This document shows positions 1-6,588 of a stretch of DNA of 8,670 nucleotides, one piece after another. Within the stretch, counting starts at the first letter, position 1. Each line of letters begins with the position of its first letter. The DNA lies in the NCBI GenBank assembly GCA_003221435.1, contig QHRS01000188.1, positions 1 to 8,670 on the forward strand, written 5' to 3'. The notes beneath the pieces are model-generated. The model was not told where the DNA came from and ran no database searches. It saw only the letters and a list, made by a program, of their open reading frames with translations. The stretch comes from Candidatus Rokuibacteriota bacterium (lineage in GTDB: Bacteria; Methylomirabilota; Methylomirabilia; Rokubacteriales; CSP1-6). The position numbers and the translations under genes were made by a program.

Positions 1-590
1 GAAGTCGATGATCGCGGGGATCACGGTATTGGGCGCTTCCTCCATCAGCCAGTGACCCGCGCCCGGCACCACCTGGCCGCGGACGTCGGATGCCATCAGC
101 CTGGTCTGCTCAATCAGGCAGGTGCCGAAATTGCGGAAGTACTCGAAGCCGGCCCGCATGGCGCCGGGCTGCGCGTAGCCCGGGCGTAGAGACGGCGATC
201 AGCCGCAGGCACCGAACGTTTCGGATCAGCGGCGAAGTCGTTCCAGAAATGCTCGAGGCAGGTGCGCTCACGGCCTTTCACCAGCGCCAGCGGCACGTCA
301 CCGTACAAGGTCAGATCGTGGATGTCCGCGGCCATGGTCTTCTTGTCGTAGCCGGTCGCCGGTTTGGCCGATCCACCGGCGCCGCGCAGGTCAGGCACGA
401 TGACGGTGTGTCTCTGCACGAGCATCGGCATGATCGGGCGCCACATGTGGCCGGTCTCGGCATAACCGTGCAGCAGGATCACCGGGCTGCCCTGCCCGCC
501 CATGAGATAGCGCAGCCGCACCCCGTTGACCTTGGTGAAGCGCTCGGTGAGGTCGGCGGGCCGGGTCGCGAACCTTCGGGTTCTGGTCAC
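1..590 (-). pseudogene. Decayed alpha/beta hydrolase (epoxide hydrolase / haloacetate dehalogenase type), frameshifted and internally deleted, runs off the window
   Basis: The N-terminus is typical of this family: VNGVRLRYLMGGQGSP, then the oxyanion-hole motif HGYAETGHMW and DLRGAGGSAKP. A GTG at 588-590 is the likely start, with AAGGGG at 599-604 (read on the minus strand) as ribosome site. After IHDL (near residue 93) the protein jumps to YGDVPLALVKGRER, so the roughly 55 residues that should carry the nucleophile elbow and first cap helices are absent. Near 176-181 a one-base loss shifts the frame; the other minus-strand frame continues with YAQPGAMRAGFEYFRNF. A second gap at about 118-126 joins NFGT to CLIEQTRLMA, dropping the strand that normally holds the acid residue. 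The histidine segment GAGHWLMEEAP remains and the frame stays open to the window edge. Family members hydrolyse epoxide or carbon-halogen bonds in the cytoplasm; this copy lacks two of three catalytic positions and should be inactive. Sequencing error could explain the frameshift, but less easily the two block losses. Confidence 0.8.
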
Positions 591-621
591 TCAGTTCGCC
601 CCTTTCGGTGGGTGCCACGCC

Positions 622-635
622 AGACGCGGGCGTCT
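622..635. promoter_or_regulatory. Small perfect inverted repeat upstream of the hydrolase remnant
   Basis: AGACGC-GG-GCGTCT is a perfect 6+2+6 inverted repeat lying 32-45 bases upstream of the GTG start of the minus-strand hydrolase remnant. Its place fits an operator or a 5' leader hairpin. Repeats this short also arise by chance in GC-rich DNA, and no regulator is known to bind it. Confidence 0.2.
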
Positions 636-696
636 CGACAGCTGCCCGATGCAATCCCCGCTCCTCATCCTCTCCGCTCCCGGGTGGAGCTCTCGA

Positions 697-795
697 TCAC
701 ATCGGATGCCATGCAAGCCGCTCCATGCGCTGGATGGTCTGCGTAAACAAGCGCTGAGTCAACTGGCTGTACTCGTCCGGCACATTGGTGACACC
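697..795 (-). other. Short coding-like segment, possible C-terminal remnant of an unrecognised gene
   Basis: In one minus-strand frame this stretch reads as an amphipathic-looking C-terminal tail: TNVPDEYSQLTQRLFTQTIQ, then RMERLAWHPM and a TGA stop at 697-699. The residue mix is more protein-like than the Arg/Pro/Ala-rich text typical of shadow frames in this DNA. Upstream in the same frame (above about 796) the translation becomes Cys/Arg-rich and implausible, so if real it is only a fragment. I do not recognise the family. It could be the end of a gene eroded by the process that damaged the neighbouring hydrolase, or chance. Confidence 0.2.
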
Positions 796-988
796 TGAAA
801 AACAGCAGCGCCGGGGGCAGCTGAGATATGGGCACGCCCGAGATCACCGCTCCGAGTGCCTCTGAGCGACTGGGTCAAGCGGGGGCCGCTCCGTCGACGG
901 GGCATTGGCGAGGTCGTCGAGGAATTCCTGGGGCGGCCTCGTCGAGTCATGGACGTCATCCTAGCAGCCGTCGCCGTGCCGGGCAAGC

Positions 989-1016
989 ATGTTATATGTA
1001 GATACATCCTTATGTA
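989..1016. promoter_or_regulatory. AT-rich cluster of ATGTA/TACAT half-sites upstream of the thioredoxin gene (putative operator)
   Basis: ATGTA at 996-1000 and TACAT at 1003-1007 form a perfect inverted repeat with a 2-base centre. The same TACAT pairs again with ATGTA at 1012-1016 across CCTT. A further ATGT at 989-992 lies exactly 7 bases before the first ATGTA. The island is strikingly AT-rich against its GC-rich surroundings and ends about 70 bases before the thioredoxin start. This arrangement suits a dimeric repressor or activator site overlapping a promoter. I cannot place a convincing -35/-10 pair, and the regulator is not encoded in the window. Confidence 0.4.
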
Positions 1017-1071
1017 CGCACTGGCATTGGATGTGCGAATCTCTCGGGTTCCGACCGCCATCCTAGCGGAC

Positions 1072-1077
1072 AGGAGG
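1072..1077 (+). promoter_or_regulatory. Strong ribosome binding site fixing the thioredoxin start
   Basis: AGGAGG lies 9 bases before the ATG at 1087. It is a full Shine-Dalgarno match and decides the start against the longer in-frame opening at 856, whose extra 77 residues do not resemble a thioredoxin extension. Confidence 0.75.
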
Positions 1078-1086
1078 ACCCGCAAG

Positions 1087-1437
1087 ATGAGTCCGAGCCG
1101 GGATCACGAAGTGGCCGAGACGATCCATCTGACTGAGCAGAACTTCGATGAGGCGCTGGTCGCGGCCCAGGGTCTCGTGATGGTCGACTTCTGGGCCGAG
1201 GGGTGCGGTCCGTGCCGGGCGATCGCGCCGGTCCTCGAGGAGATCGCCGAGGCCTCGGAGGGGCAGGTGACGCTGATGAAGGTCAACGTCGGCGAGAACC
1301 CCGGGCTGGCGGCTCGATACGGTATCCGATCGATCCCGACGATCCTGTTCGTGAAGCAGGGCACGGTCGTCGACCGGGTCGTCGGTGCGGTACCGAAGGC
1401 GGTGCTGCAGGGCGTCGTCTTGAGGTCGAGGCCCTGA
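1087..1437 (+). CDS. Thioredoxin
   Basis: This 116-residue single-domain thioredoxin matches the usual family size. It is a cytoplasmic dithiol-disulfide oxidoreductase that reduces target disulfides and is recharged by thioredoxin reductase. The CGPC active site is at residues 40-43, the buried Asp at 34 (VMVDFWAE), and the cis-proline loop SIPT has Pro at 84. The C-terminal helix PKAVLQGVVLRSRP has normal length. There is no signal peptide. Two usually conserved positions differ: the Trp just before the active-site Cys is Gly (WAEG-CGPC rather than WAEW-CGPC), and the Asp of the common VNVDENP motif is Gly (VNVGENP). The ATG follows AGGAGG by 9 bases. A MaoC-like gene starts 8 bases downstream, so the two are probably co-transcribed. 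The fold is certain; which trx paralogue it is, and whether the altered active-site flank changes its redox behaviour, cannot be told here. Confidence 0.93.
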   Translation: MSPSRDHEVAETIHLTEQNFDEALVAAQGLVMVDFWAEGCGPCRAIAPVLEEIAEASEGQVTLMKVNVGENPGLAARYGIRSIPTILFVKQGTVVDRVVGAVPKAVLQGVVLRSRP

Positions 1438-1445
1438 GCGGGGCT

Positions 1446-1895
1446 GTGACCGGCCGATATCTCGAAGACTTTGCGGTCGGGCAGACCTTTCGCTCTGGTC
1501 GGCTGCGGATCGACAAGGAGCGCATCAAGACCTTTGGCGCCGAGTTCGATCCGCAGCCGTTCCATCTCGACGAGGATGCCGCGCGCGACACGATCTTCGG
1601 CGGGCTGGCCGCCAGCGGTTGGCACACAGCCGCGGTCACCATGCGGCTGCTCGTCGAGAGCGACCTCAAACCCGCCGGCGGCATCGTGGGCGCCGGCTTC
1701 GACGAGTTCCGCTGGCCACGGCCCGTGCGGCCCGGGGATGAGTTGCGCATCGAGAGCGAGGTCCTCGAGGTGCGGCCGTCGAGGTCGCGTCCAGGTCAGG
1801 GATTGATCAAGGTGCGAACGACGACGCTCAACCAGAACGACGAGGCCGTTCAGGTCACCATCGGGAACCTCGTGGTACCGCGCCGCCCGACGTAG
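1446..1895 (+). CDS. MaoC-like acyl dehydratase (hotdog fold)
   Basis: This 149-residue protein has the (R)-specific enoyl-CoA hydratase signature of MaoC-like domains: FGAEFDPQPFHLDEDAA at residues 30-46, with catalytic Asp35 and His40 (numbered from the GTG at 1446). It is followed by the GGLAASGWHTAAVTMRLL helix typical of the family. The usual Asn after the catalytic Asp (DxNPxH) is Gln here, a common variation. Such proteins add or remove water on enoyl-CoA or similar thioesters in the cytoplasm; the substrate is unknown. GTG is the first plausible start after the thioredoxin stop, giving VTGRYLEDFAVGQTF, the normal N-terminus of single-domain MaoC proteins. A CTG overlapping that stop is a weaker alternative. 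There is no clear ribosome site, which fits translation coupled to the upstream gene. Confidence 0.9.
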   Translation: MTGRYLEDFAVGQTFRSGRLRIDKERIKTFGAEFDPQPFHLDEDAARDTIFGGLAASGWHTAAVTMRLLVESDLKPAGGIVGAGFDEFRWPRPVRPGDELRIESEVLEVRPSRSRPGQGLIKVRTTTLNQNDEAVQVTIGNLVVPRRPT

Positions 1896-1970
1896 GACGA
1901 GACGCACGCACGTTTCTAGACGGGTGATCGAAATCGCGGAACAGACCAGCCAGCAGACGACATCCGCATC

Positions 1971-1987
1971 CGAGGCCTTGTGCCTCG
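1971..1987. terminator. Possible bidirectional hairpin between convergent genes
   Basis: CGAGGC-CTTGT-GCCTCG is a perfect 6-base stem with a 5-base loop in the 107-base gap between the convergent MaoC and outer-membrane-factor genes. Its place suits a terminator serving both strands. There is no clean T-run on either side, so intrinsic termination is uncertain. Confidence 0.35.
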
Positions 1988-2002
1988 CCTCGAGCACGAT
2001 CT

Positions 2003-3469
2003 CTATTTGATCGGCGCGCTTTGGCTCTCGGCGGGCGAGACCGTTGCCGCCCTCGCTGCTTCCATCTGCCAGCCTCCCCCCAGTGCTTTGTAGAGCTGAA
2101 CCACCGCCAGGAGCTCCTGCCGGCGGGCGCGGGCCAAGTCGAGCTCGGCCGAGAAGAGCTTCGTCTCCGCGTCCAGCACCTCAAGGTAGCTCGCGACGCC
2201 GCCGCGGTAGCGGAGCGTCGAGAGCCGTGCGTACTCGCGTAGCGAGGCGGTCAAGGCCTCCTGCTCGGCGCGGAACTCGCGGGTCCTTCGGTATGCGATG
2301 AGGGCATCCGACACCTCGCGGAACGCCGTCTGGGCGGTCCGCTCGTAGACGACGAGGGCCTGCTGTCGGCGAGCCTTCGACGCCTGGAAGTTGAACCAGA
2401 TGCGGCCGCCCTGGAAGACCGGCTGGAGGAGCTGCCCCGCGACCGCCCAGAAGCCGGACGGTCCCTCGAAGAGCCGCGACAACGCGGCGCTCTGAAATCC
2501 ATCCGAGGCCGTGAGCGTGATCTGGGGGAAGAAGAGAGCCTTGGCGGCGCCAATATTCGCGTTGGCGGCAACAAGCAGCGCCTCGGCTTGGCGGATGTCC
2601 GGGCGCCGCTCGAGGAGCGTGGAGGGCAGCCCAGGCGGCACCGCGACCGTAAGGGCCTGATCGGTCAGCGCACGTCCACGCGGGACGTCACCCGGGCTCT
2701 CCCCGAGCAGCAGCTTGATCAGGTTCTCGGTCTGCTCGATCTGCCTCTGCGTGTCGGGGATGGCCGCGGCGGCCGTGTTGACGAGCACCTCGGCCTGGCG
2801 GACATCCAGGTCGGAGGCGACGCCACGGTCGCGTCGGAGCCTGGCCAGGCGCAGCGAAGCCTGGCGGCTCGCGAGCGTGCGCTGGGCGATTTCGAGCTCG
2901 AGGTCGAGCTCCCTGAGCTGGAAGTAGGCCGTGGCGACGTCGCCCACGAGGGTCGAAACCACGGTGGCGTGCGCGTCCTCCGAGGCCAGGAGCTGGGCGC
3001 GCGCCGCCTCGGTCGCCCGGCGCAGCCTCCCCCACAGATCCACTTCGTAGCTCAGGCTCCCGCCCAGCTCAAAGAGGTCACTCTCACGCTGAACATTGCG
3101 CGGGAAGGGCGGGAAGCTGTTGACCGAGACTCGCTCACGGCCCCCGGTGAAAGCCGCGCTCACCAGCGGCAGCTGGTCGGCGCGCGTGACACCCACCTGG
3201 GCGCGCGCCTCGAGGACGCGGGCGGCCGCGATCCGAGCGTCATAGTTGTTGACGAGCGCTCGGCGGACGAGCCGTTGGAGCTCGGGGTCTCGAAACACCT
3301 CCCACCATCGGAGGTCGCCGAACGTACCCCCCTCCGCCAGGATCGGCGTCTCATTCACGGGGCCCCGGAATGCCCCGGGCACCTGGATCGGGGGCCGCTT
3401 GTAATCGGGACCGATTGCGCAGCCAGCCAGGAGGAGCCCGCCCGCGACGGTCACGAAGGGTCGGCGCAT
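2003..3469 (-). CDS. RND efflux outer-membrane lipoprotein, NodT/OprM family
   Basis: This 488-residue protein is the outer-membrane channel of a tripartite efflux system; trimers of the family form a beta-barrel plus a long periplasmic alpha-helical tunnel. MRRPFVTVAGGLLLAGC is a lipoprotein signal with the lipid-bearing Cys at 17, followed by the AIGPDYKRP motif typical of NodT-type channels. Two outer-membrane efflux repeats follow, at about residues 55-250 and 270-465. Markers include YEVDLWG near 141-147, LLERRPDIRQAEALL with Asp291, then NIGAAKALFFPQITL and the C-terminal TLRYRGGVASYLEVLDAE. The length is normal and no segment appears lost. The ATG shares one base with the pump's stop (TGATG), implying translational coupling. 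The frame is open much further upstream inside the pump gene, but the lipobox and the overlap fix the start. It is the last gene of the operon, so its channel is probably dedicated to this pump. Confidence 0.95.
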   Translation of the reverse strand: MRRPFVTVAGGLLLAGCAIGPDYKRPPIQVPGAFRGPVNETPILAEGGTFGDLRWWEVFRDPELQRLVRRALVNNYDARIAAARVLEARAQVGVTRADQLPLVSAAFTGGRERVSVNSFPPFPRNVQRESDLFELGGSLSYEVDLWGRLRRATEAARAQLLASEDAHATVVSTLVGDVATAYFQLRELDLELEIAQRTLASRQASLRLARLRRDRGVASDLDVRQAEVLVNTAAAAIPDTQRQIEQTENLIKLLLGESPGDVPRGRALTDQALTVAVPPGLPSTLLERRPDIRQAEALLVAANANIGAAKALFFPQITLTASDGFQSAALSRLFEGPSGFWAVAGQLLQPVFQGGRIWFNFQASKARRQQALVVYERTAQTAFREVSDALIAYRRTREFRAEQEALTASLREYARLSTLRYRGGVASYLEVLDAETKLFSAELDLARARRQELLAVVQLYKALGGGWQMEAARAATVSPAESQSAPIK

Positions 3470-6400
3470 CAGGGACCCGCCGGCTCGCCTTCGCGTGCGG
3501 GCACCCTCTGCGTCGCTCCGGACAGGCGCGCCGCCACACCCTGAACCAGAACGTAGAGCACCGGGATCACAAAGACTCCAAAGCAGGTGGCCGCCGCCAT
3601 GCCGCCAAAAACCGCCGTGCCGAGTGAGTGGCGGCTCCCGGCGCCAGCGCCGCTCGCGACGACAAGCGGCAACACGCCCAGGATGAACGCGAAAGAAGTC
3701 ATCAGAATGGGCCGGAATCGGAGCTGGGCCGCTTCCACGGCCGCTTCGACGAGTCCCGCACCCTGCTCGTAGCGCATCTTGGCGAATTCGACGATCAGGA
3801 TCGCGTTCTTGGCGGCGAGCCCGATCAGCATGACGAGGCCGATCTGGACGTAGATGTCGCTGGGCAGGCTGCGGAACCACACCGCGAGGAAGGCGCCGAA
3901 GGCCCCGAGCGGGATGCCTAGAATCACCGAGAACGGGATGGCCCAGCTCTCGTAGAGCGCCGCAAGGAACAGGAAGACGAAGACCAGTGCCAGGCCGAAG
4001 ATCGCGCCCTGCTTGCCGGCCGACTCCTTTTCCTGGAACGCCGTGCCCGTCCACTCGAAACCGGTCCCCGGCGGAAGCGCCTCCCGGGCAAGCTGCTCCA
4101 TGAGTCCAATCGCCTGGCCAGAGCTGAACCCGGGCGCCGCGGCGCCATTGATCTCCGCCGTCCGGTAGAGGTTGTAGCGGACGATAGTGTCGGGCCCGGT
4201 CGTCTCGCCCACGCGAGTGATCGTGGAGAGCGGGACCATGAGGCCGTCGGCTGTCCGCGTGTAAATCTGCGCGATCCCATCCGTCGTCGAGCGGAACTCG
4301 GGCTCCGCCTGGATGTAGACGCGCCAGGTGCGGCCGAACAGGTTGAACTGATTGACGAACAGGCTGCCGAGGTAGATCTGCAGGCTCTGGAACACATCGC
4401 TCAGCGGGATGCCGAGGGTCTTCACCTTGTCGCGGTCTACGTCGAGCTTCACCTGCGGCACGTTAGGGCGGAAGCCGCTGAACATCCCCAGGAGCTCCGG
4501 GCGCTGCACCGCCGCGGTGATGAGATCGCTCTTCGCGCCGTCGAGAAAGGCGATGTCCTTCCCGCTCCCCCTAATCGGGGGCGGGTTGAACACCAGGACC
4601 AGTGCGTCCGGGATCGCCGCGAGCTTCCGCCTGAGTTGGCTGATGATGGCCAGCGCGTGCAGGTCCGACGACTTGCGTTGGTCCCACGGCTTGAGGGGCA
4701 CGAAGATCGTCCCGGCGTTTGAGTTGTAGGTACTGGTCAGCACGCTGAAGCCCCCGAACGTCACCATGGACTGCACACCCGGCTGGACCTTGAGGATCTC
4801 CTCCACCTTGCGGAGGGCGGCGTCCGTGCGCTCGAGGGAGGCGGCGTCCGGCAGCGTCGCGCTGACGATAATGTAGCCGAGGTCCTCGTCGGGCAGGAAA
4901 CCCGTCGGCAGACGCTGTAGCAATCCCCAGGTGGCGAGGTACACGATGCCGAGGCAGACTAGGGCCAGAGCCGCGCGGCGGATGGCCATCCTCATGGACC
5001 ACACGTAGCCCGCCGTCGTCCGCGCGAAGACGCTATTGAACCCCCTGATGAACACGCCCAATGGCCCCCGCATGCGCTGCCGCGGGCGCAAGAGCATGGC
5101 GCAGAGGGCCGGCGTCAGCGTCAACGCCACCAGCGCGGACAGCAGTACTGAGACCGTCAGGGTGATGGCGAACTGCTTGTAGAGTTGGCCGGTGATGCCG
5201 CCCATGAATGCCACCGGGACGAAGACCGAGGCCAGCACGAGCGCGACGGCAACGACGGGCGCCGAGACCTCGTCCATTGCCTTCTCGGTCGCCTCGAGTG
5301 GCGACAGCCCCGCCTCGATGTGGTGCTCCGCGGCCTCGACCACCACGATCGCGTCATCCACCACAATGCCGATGGCGAGCACCATCGCGAAGAGCGTCAG
5401 CAGGTTTATGGAGAAGCCCAACGCCACGAAGGCCGCGAACGTGCCCACCAGGGACACCGGCACCGCCAGCATCGGGATGAGGGTCGCCCGGAAGTTCCCG
5501 AGGAAGACGAACACGACGATCAGGACGAGGACCATCGCCTCGAAGAGGGTGTAGAGCACCTCCTCTACCGAGGCCGTCACGAAGAGTGTCGTGTCGAGCC
5601 GGAACCCGTGCTCGATCCCCGGCGGGAAGTTCTGGGCGAGCTCGGCCATCTTGGCTCGAACCCTCTTGGCGACGTCGAGAGCGTTCGAGCCCGGTAGCTG
5701 ATAGATCAGGATCAATACGGCGGGACCCCCGTCGAGGCGGCCGGTGGAACCGTAATCCTGGGCGCCGAGCTCGGTCCGGGCCACGTCCTTGATCCGCAGC
5801 ACCGCACCGTCAGCGAGCGTGCGGACGATGATGCTCTCGAACTCCTCGACCGTCGTGAGGCGTCCCTTGACGTTGACCGAGTACTGGAAGTCGAGACCCT
5901 GGGGCGCGGGGGGCTGGCCGATCTGGCCGGCAGCGGCCTGGATGTTCTGGTCGCGGATCACCCGAGCGATGTCGCCGCCAGTGATGCCGAGCTTGGCGAG
6001 CTTGTCCGGCCTGAGCCAGAGGCGCATCGAGTAGTCGCGCTTGCCGACGACGATGTCGGCGTTGCCCACGCCCGGGATCCGCGACAGCTGGTCAAGGACA
6101 CTGATCGACGCGTAGTTGCTGAGGAAGATCGTGTCGTAGGCGCCGCTTGGGGAGGAGAGGCTGATCACCTGGAGGATGTCGGGCGACTGTTTCTTGACCG
6201 TGATGCCGGCCTGAAGGACCTCGGCCGGCAGCCTTGAGTTCGCCCGGCTGATCCGATTCTGGATGTCCACCGAGGCGATGTCGATGTCGGTGCCGACCCG
6301 GAAGGTGGCATTGAGCACGTAGCGGCCGTCGTTCGTGCTCTTCGACTGCATGTAGATCATGTTCTCGGCGCCGTTGACCTCCTGCTCGATCGGCGCCGCG

Positions 6401-6585
6401 ACCGTCTCCTCCACGACTTGGGCGTTTGCCCCCGTGTAGGTGGCCGACACTTGGATCTGCGGGGGGGTGATCTCCGGATACTGGGCGATCGGGAGCGCCT
6501 GGATGCTCAGACCGCCCGCGATGAGAATCACCAGTGAAATGACAATCGCGAAAACGGGTCGGTGAATGAAGAACCGCGCGAACAC
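3469..6585 (-). CDS. RND efflux pump, inner-membrane transporter, HAE1 (AcrB/MexB) family
   Basis: This 1038-residue protein is the proton-driven motor of the tripartite pump. It begins MFARFFIHRPVFA, the family N-terminus with TM1 at about 10-29, and continues with LPIAQYPEITPPQIQV and the porter domain. The proton-relay pair is Asp410-Asp411 (GIVVDDAIVVVE, TM4) and Lys926 (GLAAKNAILIVEF, TM10). The ending SRHSLGTAVFGGM and TM12 is canonical. Two halves of six membrane segments each enclose large periplasmic loops, as expected. Odd feature: in the second loop IRG (671-673) runs straight into SGKDIAFL, missing the segment of about 14 residues that carries GGFEF-LQDR in relatives. The start is GTG at 6583-6585, 3 bases after the adaptor's stop; no ATG fits better. 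Substrates of HAE1 pumps are typically drugs, dyes, detergents, bile salts or solvents; specificity here is unknown. Confidence 0.96.
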   Translation of the reverse strand: MFARFFIHRPVFAIVISLVILIAGGLSIQALPIAQYPEITPPQIQVSATYTGANAQVVEETVAAPIEQEVNGAENMIYMQSKSTNDGRYVLNATFRVGTDIDIASVDIQNRISRANSRLPAEVLQAGITVKKQSPDILQVISLSSPSGAYDTIFLSNYASISVLDQLSRIPGVGNADIVVGKRDYSMRLWLRPDKLAKLGITGGDIARVIRDQNIQAAAGQIGQPPAPQGLDFQYSVNVKGRLTTVEEFESIIVRTLADGAVLRIKDVARTELGAQDYGSTGRLDGGPAVLILIYQLPGSNALDVAKRVRAKMAELAQNFPPGIEHGFRLDTTLFVTASVEEVLYTLFEAMVLVLIVVFVFLGNFRATLIPMLAVPVSLVGTFAAFVALGFSINLLTLFAMVLAIGIVVDDAIVVVEAAEHHIEAGLSPLEATEKAMDEVSAPVVAVALVLASVFVPVAFMGGITGQLYKQFAITLTVSVLLSALVALTLTPALCAMLLRPRQRMRGPLGVFIRGFNSVFARTTAGYVWSMRMAIRRAALALVCLGIVYLATWGLLQRLPTGFLPDEDLGYIIVSATLPDAASLERTDAALRKVEEILKVQPGVQSMVTFGGFSVLTSTYNSNAGTIFVPLKPWDQRKSSDLHALAIISQLRRKLAAIPDALVLVFNPPPIRGSGKDIAFLDGAKSDLITAAVQRPELLGMFSGFRPNVPQVKLDVDRDKVKTLGIPLSDVFQSLQIYLGSLFVNQFNLFGRTWRVYIQAEPEFRSTTDGIAQIYTRTADGLMVPLSTITRVGETTGPDTIVRYNLYRTAEINGAAAPGFSSGQAIGLMEQLAREALPPGTGFEWTGTAFQEKESAGKQGAIFGLALVFVFLFLAALYESWAIPFSVILGIPLGAFGAFLAVWFRSLPSDIYVQIGLVMLIGLAAKNAILIVEFAKMRYEQGAGLVEAAVEAAQLRFRPILMTSFAFILGVLPLVVASGAGAGSRHSLGTAVFGGMAAATCFGVFVIPVLYVLVQGVAARLSGATQRVPAREGEPAGP

Positions 6586-6588
6586 GTC

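Larger units (their letters stand above)
591..1086. other. Gene-poor stretch between the hydrolase remnant and the thioredoxin gene
   Basis: I find no convincing complete gene in these roughly 500 bases. The plus-strand frame that enters the thioredoxin is open from 856, but its first part is rich in Arg and Pro, resembles nothing I know, and is separated from the real start by a good ribosome site. On the minus strand there are short coding-like pieces in different frames. One, near 840-960, can be read as MTRRGRPR followed in another frame by PPQEFLDDLANAPSTERPP, faintly like the start of a TetR-family regulator. Another lies at 697-795. The stretch also holds a small inverted repeat at 622-635 and an AT-rich repeat island at 989-1016. 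It may be an eroded gene plus the promoter region of the thioredoxin operon. Confidence 0.5.

Noticed and set aside
856..1086. An N-terminal extension of 77 residues on the thioredoxin
   Set aside because: It does not resemble a signal peptide or known domain, it runs across the AT-rich repeat island, and a strong AGGAGG site supports the ATG at 1087.
1421..1437. A possible frameshift at the thioredoxin C-terminus
   Set aside because: The final helix has the same length as in E. coli thioredoxin, so no correction is needed despite its unusual last residues.
1104..1997. A 297-codon minus-strand open frame
   Set aside because: It is antisense to the thioredoxin and MaoC genes, whose motifs are unmistakable; the antisense protein has no recognisable features.
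2588..3544. A 318-codon plus-strand open frame
   Set aside because: It is antisense to the outer-membrane factor and has shadow-frame composition.
3470..4054. A 195-codon in-frame extension upstream of the outer-membrane-factor start
   Set aside because: It lies inside the pump gene in another frame, reads as Gly/Arg/Pro-rich nonsense, and the lipoprotein signal plus TGATG overlap place the true start at 3469.
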